NCBI GenBank assembly: GCA_963773685.1
Contig: CAVZBY010000005.1
Coordinates: forward strand, 62,001-126,000
Length of the DNA stretch: 64,000 bases
Direction: 5' to 3'
From: JALHVH01 sp963773685
GTDB lineage: Bacteria; Acidobacteriota; Aminicenantia; Aminicenantales; Saccharicenantaceae
Below the pieces are notes generated by a model. The model was not told where the DNA came from, did not search any database, and worked only from the letters and a program-made list of their open reading frames with translations. Below, one piece after another: positions 25,357-33,618 of this stretch. Every line of letters starts with the position of its first letter. Positions within the stretch are counted from its first letter, which is position 1. Made by a program: the position numbers and the translations under genes.

Positions 25357-26620
25357 TTATTCCTTTCTCAGATAGATGGGGTTCGAGACGATCCAGGGGA
25401 TGTCCGCCCGGAGAGGCGTCCGCTCCTTGAGATAGACCTCGACCCGATAGACCCCCGGACCCTCGGCGGGAACGTCGAGCCCGGACCCGCGCGTCGCGGC
25501 CATGACGCGCCCGTCGCGAAGGAGACGGATCTCCTTGCGGAACCGGCTCGGCATCAGGGCCCGGAATCGGATCTTCATCGGCGCGGCCGTCGCGATCGCG
25601 ATCGTATCGCCCATGCCGTAAGAGCGCCGGCGGTGTCCGGCCGGGTCGCCCGATGCCGCGCCCGCGGAGCCCTCGTCCTTCTCCTCCAACGCTTCGAAAC
25701 GGAAGCCGCTCGCGTCCGCGACCGCTTCGACGGCGTTATAGAACCGTCCGCGATGGAGCGATCGCCAGACCGCGGCCCCTTCGGCATCCGCGTCCGCGGG
25801 ATCGCCGCCGCCCGCGGTCCCGCTCGGGCCATCGACCAGGACATGGAGCCGGAGCAGGGCGAAGATCCCGCGGTAATAGAGGTGCGCGTCCGCGCTGAAG
25901 TAGCCGGCGATGGCCGCCCGCGCGCCTCGCTTGTCCCAGCGCTGGAGGTTCGCGGCCGGGTGTTCGAGCATCCGGATGAGCGGCAGGCGCGAGCCAAGGA
26001 GGAGCAGCGGTGCGTAGGCGATGACGCGGCGGATAGTTGTTCTTGAACATCGTATCGGCGTTGATGATCTCGATGCCCGAATAGTCGGAGGATTCGCCCC
26101 AATCGCCCCAAGACCACTTGACCTTCGAGTAGGGGTGGGCGATGACGGTGAATCCGCCGAGGGCCTTGACCGCGCCGACGGCGTCCTCGGCCTTTGACGG
26201 GAGCGTCCCCTCTCCGGGCGGCGTCCGGAAGCCCAGGGCCACGAGGTGACCCCGGTTCACGTTGAGCTCCGAGCCGGCGAGGACGAGCACGCCCCTGCGC
26301 CGGCCGGCGGCGCGGAGGCTGGCGTAGTTCGGATTGCCGTGGTCGGTCAGGACGACGAAATCGAGGCTTTCCCGCGCCGCCCGGGCCGCCACCTCATCGA
26401 CCGTGGCGTGCCCGTCGGAGAAGGTCGTGTGGATGTGATAAACGCCCTGGAGCTCCCGCACGAGGCGACCGCTTGGGTCCCGGACCGCCGCCGCGCGCTC
26501 CCCGTCCGGATTCTTGTAGCTCCTGAAGGAGAGCTCGGAATACGCCAGCCATGCGGCGTAGATCGCGACGACGGCCAGAGCCCAGCGCAGGATCTTGCGG
26601 ACCGTCGTTCCAAGCGTCAT
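25357..26620 (-). CDS. PHP-domain metallohydrolase (CehA/McbA-like), membrane-anchored, with an apparent +1 frameshift
   Basis: An N-terminal helix (about 9-30) probably anchors it, with the rest outside. PHP metal motifs are GVYHIHTTFSDGHATVDEVA (H-x-H), LDFVVLTDHGN, AGSELNVNRGH and FTVIAHPYSK. After FKNN the frame breaks. One surplus base near 26,032 restores RRVIAYAPLLLLGSRLPLIR, a hydrophobic stretch, then GARAAIAGYFSADAHLYYRG with the late Asp-x-His motif, and a C-terminal beta-rich domain. About 420 residues corrected. It is likely a phosphoesterase of unknown substrate. Its place beside heptose kinase and O-antigen ligase may be chance. It ends five bases before hldA. Confidence 0.72.
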
Positions 26621-26661
26621 GCTATTTCGTGTCCAAGCTTAAAATCGTGCCGAGGCCAAGT

Positions 26662-26815
26662 CTGATGTAGCCGCAGACTTTAGTCTGCGTCTTCCAGAGC
26701 TCAGGCTAAAGCCTGAGGCTACATAAAGCCCTGGCGCCGAAGCCTGAGGCCGCGTCGGACACCCTCATCGAGGCCTTCTTTTATAGCCGCAAGCCTCAGC
26801 TTGCGCTTTCCCTGC
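26662..26815 (-). repeat. Family A REP-like cluster (three palindromes)
   Basis: GCAGACTTTAGTCTGC at about 26,671, then CTCAGGCTAAAGCCTGAG at about 26,700, then AAGCCTCAGCTTGCG near 26,790. The first two form the paired A unit seen elsewhere (GTAGCCG...GCGTCTT and GCTCAGG...TGAGGCTACAT). The last one overlaps the end of the ligase gene and supplies its final codons and TGA. The 175-base gap holds nothing else. Confidence 0.7.
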
Positions 26816-27965
26816 CCGCGAACGGCATCGTAATCAGGTACAGGAACAGGATCGCGATCTCCGAATCCCCGAAATTGTATTCGAAGAACCCGGCGACCAC
26901 CAGGACGGTCAGGGCCGCGAGTCCGCCCGCCGCGAGGGGCAGGCGGGCCGGGTCCCGGGCCCGTACGACCTTGACAAGCGATACGCCTACCCAGACGATG
27001 AACGCCAGCCAGGCCGCCAGGGCCGGGAGGCCCCGCTCGGCCGCGATCTGAACGAAGTTGTTGTGAAGGTGGACGTTGCGCTTGGCCTCTTCGGACAGGC
27101 CGTATTTCGGGTTCTGGAACACCATATCGACCGTGTCCGGTCCCGTCCCGAGCAGGGGATAGTCGCGGATGATGCCGGCGCCCGCCCGGAGATATTCGAC
27201 GCGCATGCGGTTCGAATAGCCCTCGAGGGTAAAAATGCTGAGGGCCCGCTTCTTGACCGAAGCCGGGCTGGCGAAGAAAACGGCCACGACGAGGGCCGGG
27301 ACGATCAGAACGAACTTCGGCTTCCAGATGAGGACAAGGACGCCCGCGGCCGCGGCGATGCCGATCCAGGCGCTGCGGGTCAGGGTCATCTCGAGCGCCG
27401 CCCCCGCGGCCAACGCACCCGCCGCCCATAGGTACCGAGCCTTGCCTTTCCCGAAGAGGGCCATGGCCATGGCCAGGGACATGAACAGGGCGAGCAGTCC
27501 GGCCTGCGTCATGTAATGGCCCATGAATCCCATGATCCTCTCTTCCGGTCCGGCCTTGAAGAGCCCGCGATAAACGGCGTAGAGGACGCTCACGGCCGCC
27601 GATGCGAAGACGGCGTAATTAGCCCGCCGGACATCGCGCAGGGCGCGGAGGGACATGTAGGCAACGGGGATCATGAGGTAGAGGGCCATCTCGCGACAGT
27701 CGCGGAAGCTGACCGCCGCGTTGACCGAATAGGCCGACGCCAGGAGGGACAGCGCCATATAGGCGAGGAGCGGGATGAAGAACATCGGGGCGGCAAAACG
27801 CCGCTTTTCGATGATGAGTCCGACCGCCCAGAGGGCGGTCGCCAGGAAGAGGAAGCCCTCCGTCAGGCTGATCGAGACGAGCGAGAAGAGAAGGCTGAAA
27901 GCCAGGACCTGGCCGGGAAGGGCGCCCCAGAGGCGGGAGGGCTTGACGGTCGGTTCGGTCGGCAT
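26796..27965 (-). CDS. waaL: O-antigen ligase family protein (WaaL-like)
   Basis: 389 residues with about eleven hydrophobic helices. The ligase signature lies in the big periplasmic loop: SNRMRVEYLRAGAGIIRDYP with the conserved Arg, LLGTGPDTVDMVF, and VHLHNNFVQIAAERGLPAL with the conserved His. WaaL joins the undecaprenyl-linked polymer to lipid A-core. Position beside heptose genes supports ligase rather than polymerase. Promoter: TTGAGA-N17-TAGAAT at 28,002-27,974, the -35 of which lies inside family B repeat B3. The -10 ends eight bases from ATG 27965 with no ribosome site. The last residues (ESAS) and stop come from a family A repeat. Confidence 0.82.
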   Translation of the reverse strand: MPTEPTVKPSRLWGALPGQVLAFSLLFSLVSISLTEGFLFLATALWAVGLIIEKRRFAAPMFFIPLLAYMALSLLASAYSVNAAVSFRDCREMALYLMIPVAYMSLRALRDVRRANYAVFASAAVSVLYAVYRGLFKAGPEERIMGFMGHYMTQAGLLALFMSLAMAMALFGKGKARYLWAAGALAAGAALEMTLTRSAWIGIAAAAGVLVLIWKPKFVLIVPALVVAVFFASPASVKKRALSIFTLEGYSNRMRVEYLRAGAGIIRDYPLLGTGPDTVDMVFQNPKYGLSEEAKRNVHLHNNFVQIAAERGLPALAAWLAFIVWVGVSLVKVVRARDPARLPLAAGGLAALTVLVVAGFFEYNFGDSEIAILFLYLITMPFAGRESAS

Positions 27966-27973
27966 CGGCTTAG

Positions 27974-28002
27974 ATTCTAGCCTAAAAGGGGTCAGGTCTC
28001 AA
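27974..28002 (-). promoter_or_regulatory. Promoter of waaL with repeat-derived -35
   Basis: Minus strand TTGAGA (28002-27997), 17-base spacer, TAGAAT (27979-27974), then ATG 27965 after eight bases. The -35 hexamer is the TTGAGA in the arm TTGAGACCTGACCCC of repeat B3. Confidence 0.6.
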
Positions 28003-29016
28003 CTTTTCAACCTGATCCCTTACCTCTTCCGGAGTGATGAGCTGAAGGCACCGGAAATCGCCGTGGACGCATGTCCTTTGTTTACAGGGCCGGCAGTCGA
28101 GGGCCTTCTCGATGATCCGGGCGCCGCCCGCGGGCCTCCAGGGGGCGAAGTTCGCCGGCAAGGTGGGCCCGAACCAGGCGACGATGGGCGTTCCGACGGC
28201 CGCGGCGATGTGCATCGGCCCGCTGTCCGGTCCGACGAAGACCGTCGCCTGCCGGATGAGCGCGGCCGTCCCGGCGAGGTCGAGCGCTCCGACGTACGAA
28301 AGCGTTCCCGGCACCCTCCCCAGGATCTCCGCTTCGGCCGCCTTGTCCTCGGCGCCCCCGATGAGGGCGACCCGCGTTCCCTCCGCCTCCCCGAGCAGGC
28401 GGACCAGGCGGACCAGGTTGTCGGTCCCCCAATACCGGAAGCGATTGCCCGCACCTATATGGAGGACGATCATAGGGCCGCGGCCCTGAAGATCAAGGAT
28501 CGGGGCCTGAGCCCTTGGCAGGACGAGCCCCGGTATCTCCCCGACCGCGACGCCGAGCGCCCGGACAAGGTTGACATGATTCTCGACGCTATGTATCCGT
28601 CCCTGTTCGGGCGCGCGCGGGACGCGAACGTCGTACAGGAATCCCCTGTACTTGACGGCATAGCCCGCCTTGACCTTCGCCCCCGAAAGAAGCGCGAGCA
28701 GGGACGCCCGCGGCCCGCCGTGGAAGTCGATGACGGCGTCGAAACCCTCTTTCCGCAGCGCGCGGGCGAGCGCGAGGAACTCCCGGCGGGACGCCCCCTT
28801 CGGGACCGCGACGATGCGGTCGATGTCGGGGTTCCCTTCGACGAGCTTCCGGTAGGGCTCCTCGACGACATAGACGAGCTCGGCCCGGGGCAGGGCCGTC
28901 CGCAAGGCCCTTACGGCCGGGGTCGTCAGGATGATGTCGCCGATCCGCCGCAGCCGGATGAGGAGGACCTTGCGGAAGAGGGACGGATCAGTCCTTGATC
29001 CGTCTCTCGGGCTCAA
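27982..29016 (-). CDS. Glycosyltransferase family 9, heptosyltransferase-like (WaaF/WaaC family)
   Basis: 344 residues from TTG 29016, which lies within the end of the Trm112 gene (29-base overlap) behind an AGG-type ribosome site. GT9 motifs: VLLIRLRRIGDIILTTPAVR, DAVIDFHGG, IVLHIGAGNRFRYWG, and VGPDSGPMHIAAAVGTPIVA with WFGPT in the ADP-heptose site. A C-terminal CRPCKQRTCVHGDFRCLQLI segment is usual in this family. It adds heptose to the LPS core, consistent with the hldA gene nearby. The final residues (about EKLRPDPF) and the TAG stop are written by family B repeat B3. Confidence 0.86.
   Translation of the reverse strand: MSPRDGSRTDPSLFRKVLLIRLRRIGDIILTTPAVRALRTALPRAELVYVVEEPYRKLVEGNPDIDRIVAVPKGASRREFLALARALRKEGFDAVIDFHGGPRASLLALLSGAKVKAGYAVKYRGFLYDVRVPRAPEQGRIHSVENHVNLVRALGVAVGEIPGLVLPRAQAPILDLQGRGPMIVLHIGAGNRFRYWGTDNLVRLVRLLGEAEGTRVALIGGAEDKAAEAEILGRVPGTLSYVGALDLAGTAALIRQATVFVGPDSGPMHIAAAVGTPIVAWFGPTLPANFAPWRPAGGARIIEKALDCRPCKQRTCVHGDFRCLQLITPEEVRDQVEKLRPDPF
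27985..28023 (-). repeat. Family B palindrome (B3) at the waaF-like/waaL junction
   Basis: Arms GGGGTCAGGT and ACCTGATCCC flank a loop with TTGAGA/TCTCAA. The element overlaps the last codons of the heptosyltransferase gene and carries the waaL -35 box. Confidence 0.75.
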
Positions 29017-29176
29017 TGGAGGCCTCGTCGATGAGCATCACCGGGATCTCGTCCTCGATGGGATAGACGCGGTGGCACTCGACGCACTTCAGGCCTTGCC
29101 CGTCGGCGGTCTCCTTCACGTCGGCCTTGCAGTAGGGGCAGGCGAGGATGGCGAGAAGTTCCGGGTCCAAAGCCAT
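28988..29176 (-). CDS. Trm112 family zinc-ribbon protein
   Basis: 62 residues from ATG 29176, preceded by GAGGAG at proper spacing. MALDPELLAILACPYCKADV and LKCVECHRVYPIEDEIPVML carry two C-x-x-C pairs and the Trm112/UPF0434 pattern that ends with IPVMLIDEA. Trm112 proteins are activators of methyltransferases in eukaryotes and archaea; bacterial forms often lie near LPS genes such as lpxK and kdsB. The start of the GT9 gene is inside its end, so they are translated together. Promoter: TTGACG-N17-TACGAT at 29,226-29,198. Confidence 0.88.
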   Translation of the reverse strand: MALDPELLAILACPYCKADVKETADGQGLKCVECHRVYPIEDEIPVMLIDEASIEPERRIKD

Positions 29177-29197
29177 GGCGTTCTCCTCTCTATATTC

Positions 29198-29226
29198 ATC
29201 GTATATGACCCCAGGTCCCCCGTCAA
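29198..29226 (-). promoter_or_regulatory. Promoter for the Trm112-GT9 pair
   Basis: Minus strand TTGACG (29226-29221), 17-base spacer, TACGAT (29203-29198), then a leader of about 15 bases with GAGGAGAAC before ATG 29176. It is back-to-back with the promoter of the GT4 gene at 29,276, with repeat B4 between. Confidence 0.5.
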
Positions 29227-29230
29227 GGCG

Positions 29231-29255
29231 AGGGGTCAGTTGAGACCTGACCCCT
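29231..29255 (+). repeat. Family B palindrome (B4) in the divergent promoter region
   Basis: GGGGTCAG and CTGACCCC pair around a TTGAGAC loop. This is the shortest copy. The TTGAGA forms the -35 of the rightward promoter. Confidence 0.7.
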
Positions 29256-29269
29256 CCCCGACTTATAAT
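29240..29269 (+). promoter_or_regulatory. Promoter of the GT4 gene with repeat-derived -35 (leaderless)
   Basis: TTGAGA (29240-29245), 18-base spacer, TATAAT (29264-29269), and ATG at 29276, so the predicted first base is the A of the start codon. There is no ribosome site. The -35 box lies in repeat B4. Confidence 0.65.
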
Positions 29270-29275
29270 GGAAAA

Positions 29276-30418
29276 ATGAATTGGCTCTTCCTCGGCGGCT
29301 ACGACCCCGCCTATCCGCGCACGGCGGTCATCCGCAAGGGCCTCGGGGCCCACGGCGACGGCGTCATCGAATACGCCGCCGACCCGTCCTTCAAGGCCTG
29401 GCTCCGGTACCCCCTGCTTTTGGCGCGGATCGCCGCGGGCTCCGTATCGCGCTTCCCCCTCCGCCGGGCCGACGCCGTTTATGTCCCCTCTTTCTGCCAG
29501 AAAGACGTTCCGCTCGCCCGCTTCCTGGCCGCTCTCATTGCCCGCCCGGTCGTCTTCGACCCGCTTGCCCCGCGGCACGAGACCAAGATCCTCGATCGCG
29601 GCCGCCGTCCCGCCGATTCCCTGACCGCCCGATGGAACTGGTGGATCGACGCTCTGGCCTTCCGTCTCGCCGATATCGTCCTCGCCGATACGGCCGCCCA
29701 TGCCGCCTATTATAAAAGCGCTTACGGCGTCCCGGCCCGGAAGCTGGTCGTCGTCCCCGTCGGATACGACGATGCCCTCTTCGACCCCGACAGCGGGGCG
29801 ACCGCAGCGGCACGGGCCTCGGCCCGGTCTCCCTCCGGCGCGGCCTTCACGGTCCTCTTCTTCGGTTCCTTCCTGCCCCTTCATGGAGTGACGGCCGTCG
29901 TCGAAGCCGCCCGCGAAGTCCTCCGCCGCGACCCCGCCGTCCGTTTCCGTTTCGTCGGCTCGGGAGACACATGGGCCCGGGCGCGCGCCCTGGCCTCGGA
30001 CCTGGGCGCCTCCAATTGCGTGTTCGAGCCCTGGGTTCCTTTGGGCGCCCTTCCGACGCTCATCGCCTCGGCCGACGTTGCCCTCGGCATCTTCGGCCGG
30101 ACCGACAAGGCCCGGCGCGTCGTCCCCCACAAGATCTTCCAGTCGCTCGGCATGCGCAGGCCCGTGATCACCGCCCGAACCCCCGCCGTCGAGGAGTTCT
30201 TCGCCCATGGAGAGGACATCTGGCTGTGCGACGAACCTTACGCCGGGACGCTCGCCGACGCGGTCCTCCGCCTGAAAGCCGATGCCGCCTTCCGCGAGCG
30301 CCTCGCCGCCGGCGGGTTCCGCACGGTCAAGGAGAGGTTCACGCCCGCCGCCGTAGCCGCAGCGCTGAGAAGCGCGGTTTTAGATCGTCGCCGCGGGCCT
30401 GCCGGCCCGGACTTGTAG
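29276..30418 (+). CDS. Glycosyltransferase family 4, LPS-core type
   Basis: 380 residues from ATG 29276 (MNWLFLGGYDPAYPRTAVIR). GT-B fold: an N-terminal acceptor domain with DAVYVPSFCQKDVPLARFLA, the linker VVVPVGYDDALFDPD, then FTVLFFGSFLPLHGVTAVVE and the donor-site segment RVVPHKIFQSLGMRRPVITA. The distinct N-terminus suggests it acts on LPS core or a related glycolipid. It heads a rightward group with an LPS-kinase-like gene, a TIM-barrel protein and a methyltransferase. The TAG stop is the TAG of the family A repeat start (TTGTAGCCG). A frame that begins at 28931 is an upstream artefact. Confidence 0.83.
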   Translation: MNWLFLGGYDPAYPRTAVIRKGLGAHGDGVIEYAADPSFKAWLRYPLLLARIAAGSVSRFPLRRADAVYVPSFCQKDVPLARFLAALIARPVVFDPLAPRHETKILDRGRRPADSLTARWNWWIDALAFRLADIVLADTAAHAAYYKSAYGVPARKLVVVPVGYDDALFDPDSGATAAARASARSPSGAAFTVLFFGSFLPLHGVTAVVEAAREVLRRDPAVRFRFVGSGDTWARARALASDLGASNCVFEPWVPLGALPTLIASADVALGIFGRTDKARRVVPHKIFQSLGMRRPVITARTPAVEEFFAHGEDIWLCDEPYAGTLADAVLRLKADAAFRERLAAGGFRTVKERFTPAAVAAALRSAVLDRRRGPAGPDL

Positions 30419-30515
30419 CCGTGGGCCTGTAGCCGCAGGCTTTAGCCTGCGTCTTATCTTGTACCCGCGGACCTAAGCCTGCGTCTTCAAGAGCTCAGGC
30501 TGAAATCTGAGACTT
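30415..30515 (+). repeat. Family A REP-like cluster
   Basis: Begins at the stop codon of the GT4 gene with GTAGCCGTGG, then the canonical GCAGGCTTTAGCCTGC palindrome with GTAGCCG and GCGTCTT borders, a degenerate copy, and GCTCAGGCTGAAATCTGAG. It occupies half of the 208-base gap; the rest is family C repeat and a promoter-like TATTAT. Confidence 0.7.
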
Positions 30516-30524
30516 CATTGCTCC

Positions 30525-30560
30525 TGTCTCGCTTGTCTCGCACATCTCGCCTGTCCCGCG
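30525..30560 (+). repeat. Family C array (C1), 9-bp units
   Basis: Four consecutive 9-base units of the form TGTCTCGCN (reverse complement NGCGAGACA), the third and fourth slightly altered. Lies between the family A cluster and the LPS-kinase-like gene. Confidence 0.65.
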
Positions 30561-30626
30561 CCTCGGCGTTGCCGGGTTCCTTTAAATGTATTATTATGAC
30601 GGGCGAGGAGCGATCCCCGCCCGACG

Positions 30627-31523
30627 ATGACCAACGAAAAACAACGAACTGTCGGCCTCCAAGCGCCCGAGCCGACGGACGATTCCCCGCGGCAGGGCCC
30701 GCCGGCCTTCGCCGCCGTCGATATCGTCCTCGGAGCCTATCACGGCGCTTTGAATCCCGATATCGACGCGCCCGCGTTCCGCTCCGCCCTGGCCCACCCT
30801 GCGGCCCTCGCTGAAGGCCCTTCCGCCCGCGTCCTCCTCGACCGGCGCAATCTCGTGGCGGTCGCCTCCGTCCCCGCCGGGCCCTCCGGCCGCGCCGACG
30901 CCGTCGTCAAGATGTTCCGCGTCTCGGGCTTCAAGCGTCTCAAAACGCTCCTCGTCCCCGGCAAGGCCGCCCGCGCCTGGCGCGGGGCCTTAGCCTGCCG
31001 CGCCCGCGCGGTCCCGACGCCCCTCCCCATGGCCTACCTCGAGCGCCGCGTCCGCGGCTTCGTCGTCGAGGGCTTCTACCTTTCCGCCTACCTTCCCGAC
31101 GCCGTCGAGATCCGGTCGCTTCTCCGCGAGCTTCCGCCCGACGATCTCGGCCGGCTCCTCGCCGGGCTGGCGAAGTTCCTCGTCTTCTGCCATAACGAGG
31201 GGATCCTCCACCGCGATCTCTCGGACGGGAATATCCTCGTCCGCTCGCCCCGGCCGGGCGCCTACGACCTCTGGCTCATCGATACGAACCGCATCCGCGT
31301 CCGGCGCTCGATCCCCGTCCTCGTCCGTCTCCGGAACCTCGTCCGGCTGGGCGTCCCCGCCGCCTACCAGGACCTTTTCCTCCGCTGTTACCTCGGCGAC
31401 AGCCGCGCCTCCCGGGCCCTCTTCCTCTGGTACCGGGCGAACAAAGCCTGGTATTCCGGCGTCATCGCCCTCAAGAGGAAGCTCCGCCTGCGCCGTCTCG
31501 CCGAGCGCCTCGGGATCCAGTGA
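30627..31523 (+). CDS. Lipopolysaccharide kinase-like protein (KdkA/InaA/WaaP family)
   Basis: 298 residues. A degenerate protein-kinase fold: ADAVVKMFRVSG supplies the ATP lysine, FVVEGFYLSAYL the hinge, ILHRDLSDGNILV the catalytic loop with Asp and Asn, and LWLIDTNRIRV the metal Asp in place of DFG. This pattern fits WaaP/KdkA-type LPS sugar kinases that phosphorylate heptose or Kdo, and the locus supports it. The C-terminus is basic, which suits binding to membrane. ATG 30627 has AGGAG 16 bases ahead, more than usual, so the start is uncertain. It is one base away from the TIM-barrel gene. Confidence 0.8.
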   Translation: MTNEKQRTVGLQAPEPTDDSPRQGPPAFAAVDIVLGAYHGALNPDIDAPAFRSALAHPAALAEGPSARVLLDRRNLVAVASVPAGPSGRADAVVKMFRVSGFKRLKTLLVPGKAARAWRGALACRARAVPTPLPMAYLERRVRGFVVEGFYLSAYLPDAVEIRSLLRELPPDDLGRLLAGLAKFLVFCHNEGILHRDLSDGNILVRSPRPGAYDLWLIDTNRIRVRRSIPVLVRLRNLVRLGVPAAYQDLFLRCYLGDSRASRALFLWYRANKAWYSGVIALKRKLRLRRLAERLGIQ

Positions 31524-31524
31524 C

Positions 31525-32883
31525 ATGAGCTTCCCGTTCGAGTGGAACCCTCTGGCCGATCAGCCGCACAACGTCGCCCCGCGGTCCGAGCGCTTCCGCC
31601 ATCACCTTCGCCATGCCGGAAGCTATTTCGAGATCGCCGGCGCAAACCTCCGCCGCCTCGGACCCGGCCTGCTCCGCTACCGCCGCGCGATGAAGCGCCT
31701 CTATCGCGAGCCGGTCGCCATTCCGCCCGGCGCCTTCGGCTGTGCCGTCTCGCCCGCGCCCGTCCCGGGCTCCGTCCCCGGCCGCGCGCCCACCGCCGCC
31801 GGCGACGCCCAGGTCCTCGACTTGTTCGGCGAGACCGGAGCCTCGCGGGCCCTCGTCCGCCTCGCCTCATGGGAGCGCCGGGACGGAGACCTCGCCGCCC
31901 GCGAGGCCTTCGTCCGCGGCCTCCGCGCCCGGGGGGTCGATGTCATTCTCGCGCTCCTCCAGCGCCGCGCCGACGTCCTCGACCCCGGCTCCTGGCGCGC
32001 CTTCCTCGAGGAGGCGTTCGGTCGCTTCGCCCCCCTCGTCTCGGCGTTCGAGATCGGCCACGCCTGGAACCGGACGAAGTGGGGGGTCTGGGACCATCGG
32101 GAATACCTAGGCCTTGCCGCGCCCGCCTTCGAGCTGGCCCCGCGGTTCGGCGTGAAGCTCGCCGGCCCGGCCGTCATCGACTTCGAGTTCCATCTTTACG
32201 CCGTGACCCTGCCGCGACTGCCGTTCGACGCCGTGACCTCGCTTCTCTACGTCGACCGGATGGGCGCGCCCGAGAACGGTCAGTGCGGCTGGACCGCGGA
32301 GAAGAAGCTGGCCCTGCTCAAGGCCGCCGTGGACACCACGGCGCGCCCCGGGGCGGGGCGGGGCCTCTGGATCACCGAGGTCAACTGGCCCCTCGCCGGC
32401 ACGGGCGCGTTCTCTCCGGCCGCGGGCAGGCCCAACGTCGGCGAGGACGAACAGGCCGATTTCCTCGTCCGCTATTATGTTCCCTGCCTGGCCTCGGGCC
32501 ACGCCGAACGCGTCTATTGGTGGCAGCTCGTCGCGCCCGGCTACGGCCTCGTAGACGATCGCGAGAGCCCCTGGCGGCGGCGCCCGGCCTTCCGCGCCTT
32601 CGCGGAACTCCGCCGCCGGCTCGAAGGAAGCGTTTTCGAAGGGCGCGGGACGGACAGGGGCGGCGCGGCGGAGGCGTCAGGCATCGAGGTCTTCCGCTTC
32701 CGCGGAGAAGGGGGAGCCTTCGCGATCTGCTGGGCGCCCGGCGGGGGGCCCGCCGAGCTCGTCCCGACGGCGCCGGTCGCCGCCGTGTTGGATCGCGAAG
32801 GCCGCGAGATCCCCGGCGCTTCCGCGGCGCCTCGCAAGATCGTCGTCGACGGGAGCCCGAAATATGTCCTCTTCGAAGAATAG
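31525..32883 (+). CDS. Glycoside-hydrolase-like TIM-barrel protein of the LPS-core cluster
   Basis: 452 residues, starting one base after the kinase stop. The body looks like a glycosyl-hydrolase barrel: LVRLASWERRDGDL, VSAFEIGHAWNRTKWGVWDH with a candidate acid/base region, FDAVTSLLYVDRMGAPENGQ, and LWITEVNWPLAGTG, where the Glu after T is placed like the nucleophile of GH5/GH39-type enzymes. AERVYWWQLVAPGYGLVDD closes the barrel, and a small beta-domain ends the protein. No signal peptide is evident, so it probably acts in the cytoplasm or is an inactive homologue. Similar proteins occur beside LPS kinases in some bacteria; the substrate is unknown. Confidence 0.7.
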   Translation: MSFPFEWNPLADQPHNVAPRSERFRHHLRHAGSYFEIAGANLRRLGPGLLRYRRAMKRLYREPVAIPPGAFGCAVSPAPVPGSVPGRAPTAAGDAQVLDLFGETGASRALVRLASWERRDGDLAAREAFVRGLRARGVDVILALLQRRADVLDPGSWRAFLEEAFGRFAPLVSAFEIGHAWNRTKWGVWDHREYLGLAAPAFELAPRFGVKLAGPAVIDFEFHLYAVTLPRLPFDAVTSLLYVDRMGAPENGQCGWTAEKKLALLKAAVDTTARPGAGRGLWITEVNWPLAGTGAFSPAAGRPNVGEDEQADFLVRYYVPCLASGHAERVYWWQLVAPGYGLVDDRESPWRRRPAFRAFAELRRRLEGSVFEGRGTDRGGAAEASGIEVFRFRGEGGAFAICWAPGGGPAELVPTAPVAAVLDREGREIPGASAAPRKIVVDGSPKYVLFEE

Positions 32884-33574
32884 AACCTCGTCCCCGAAGC
32901 CCTTCGACCGCCCCGGCGTCGCCGATTACGAGAGGCGCCGGTACAGGGGCCTCGATCAGAAGCTCGTGGATCTCCGCGAACGGCGTCTCCTGCGCCGCGC
33001 GTTCGCCCGGCTCCGGGCCTTGGATCCCGACGCCTGGGCCGCCCCGGTCGGACCCCTCGTCCTCGACGCGCCCTGCGGCTACGGCCGGTTCACCGGGCTC
33101 ATCCTCGGGGAGGGCGCCCGGCTCGTTTCTGCCGACCTCGCCCGTCCGATGATCGAGCGCGCCCTCGAAGAACGGGACCGCGCCCGTCATCTCGGCGGGG
33201 CCGCGGCGGACCTGCGCGGCGGACTCCCGTTCAAGTCCGCCGCCTTCGGCTACGTCTTCTCGATGCGCCTTTTCCATCACCTTCATCTCCCCGAGGACCG
33301 GCGCGCCGTCCTTCGGGAGCTTGCCCGCGTCGCGTCGGGCGGCGTGATCATGTCCTTCTACCGGTTCCGAGGCCTGCACGCCCTCCAGCGCCGCCTCCGC
33401 CGCCTTCTCAAGCCGAGCCGCCGCGACATCAGGATGATGGCGGAGGAGACCTTCGAGCGCGAAGCCGCCGAAGCCGGTTTCGTCGTCGACAGGACCTATC
33501 CGCTCTTCCGCGGCATACATGCCCAGCATATCGTTATCCTGAGGAGGGGGTCAGGCCCTTACAAAAAAAAATAA
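32864..33574 (+). CDS. SAM-dependent class I methyltransferase
   Basis: 236 residues. Motif I is LVLDAPCGYGRFTGLIL, then LVSADLARPMIERALEERD and AADLRGGLPFKSAAFGYVFS with MRLFHHLHLPEDRRAVLREL. This is a Methyltransf_11 fold. It overlaps the TIM-barrel gene by 20 bases and is probably translated with it. A sugar, lipid or quinone substrate is possible. The last eight residues, GSGPYKKK, and the TAA are encoded by family B repeat B5, so the natural C-terminus has been rewritten by the repeat. Confidence 0.78.
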   Translation: MSSSKNRTSSPKPFDRPGVADYERRRYRGLDQKLVDLRERRLLRRAFARLRALDPDAWAAPVGPLVLDAPCGYGRFTGLILGEGARLVSADLARPMIERALEERDRARHLGGAAADLRGGLPFKSAAFGYVFSMRLFHHLHLPEDRRAVLRELARVASGGVIMSFYRFRGLHALQRRLRRLLKPSRRDIRMMAEETFEREAAEAGFVVDRTYPLFRGIHAQHIVILRRGSGPYKKK

Positions 33575-33594
33575 ATCTTAGGACCTGACCCCTC
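33546..33594 (+). repeat. Family B palindrome (B5) at the methyltransferase/SH3-protein junction
   Basis: GGGGTCAGGCCCTTA and TTAGGACCTGACCCC pair around an A-rich loop. It overlaps the last codons of the upstream gene, and the TTAGGA in its right arm is exactly 17 bases from the -10 box TATACT (33,601-33,606) of the next gene. Confidence 0.7.
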
Positions 33595-33606
33595 TTGTTC
33601 TATACT
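33578..33606 (+). promoter_or_regulatory. Promoter candidate of the SH3/beta-barrel gene
   Basis: TTAGGA (33578-33583, only three of six consensus bases), 17-base spacer, TATACT (33601-33606), then ATG 33619 after a short leader with AGAGGA. The -35 lies in repeat B5. Confidence 0.4.
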
Positions 33607-33618
33607 AAAGAGAGGACC

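Noticed and set aside
26796..27965. Wzy rather than WaaL for this gene
   Set aside because: The two families cannot be separated by motif, but the neighbours are heptose and core genes, and the other homologue sits in the Wzx operon.
28988..30208. 406-codon minus-strand gene
   Set aside because: Only its last 62 codons are real (Trm112, with its own ribosome site). The rest is antisense to the GT4 gene.
30525..30560. CRISPR array from the spaced repeats
   Set aside because: Units are 9 bases with no spacers, and no cas genes are present.
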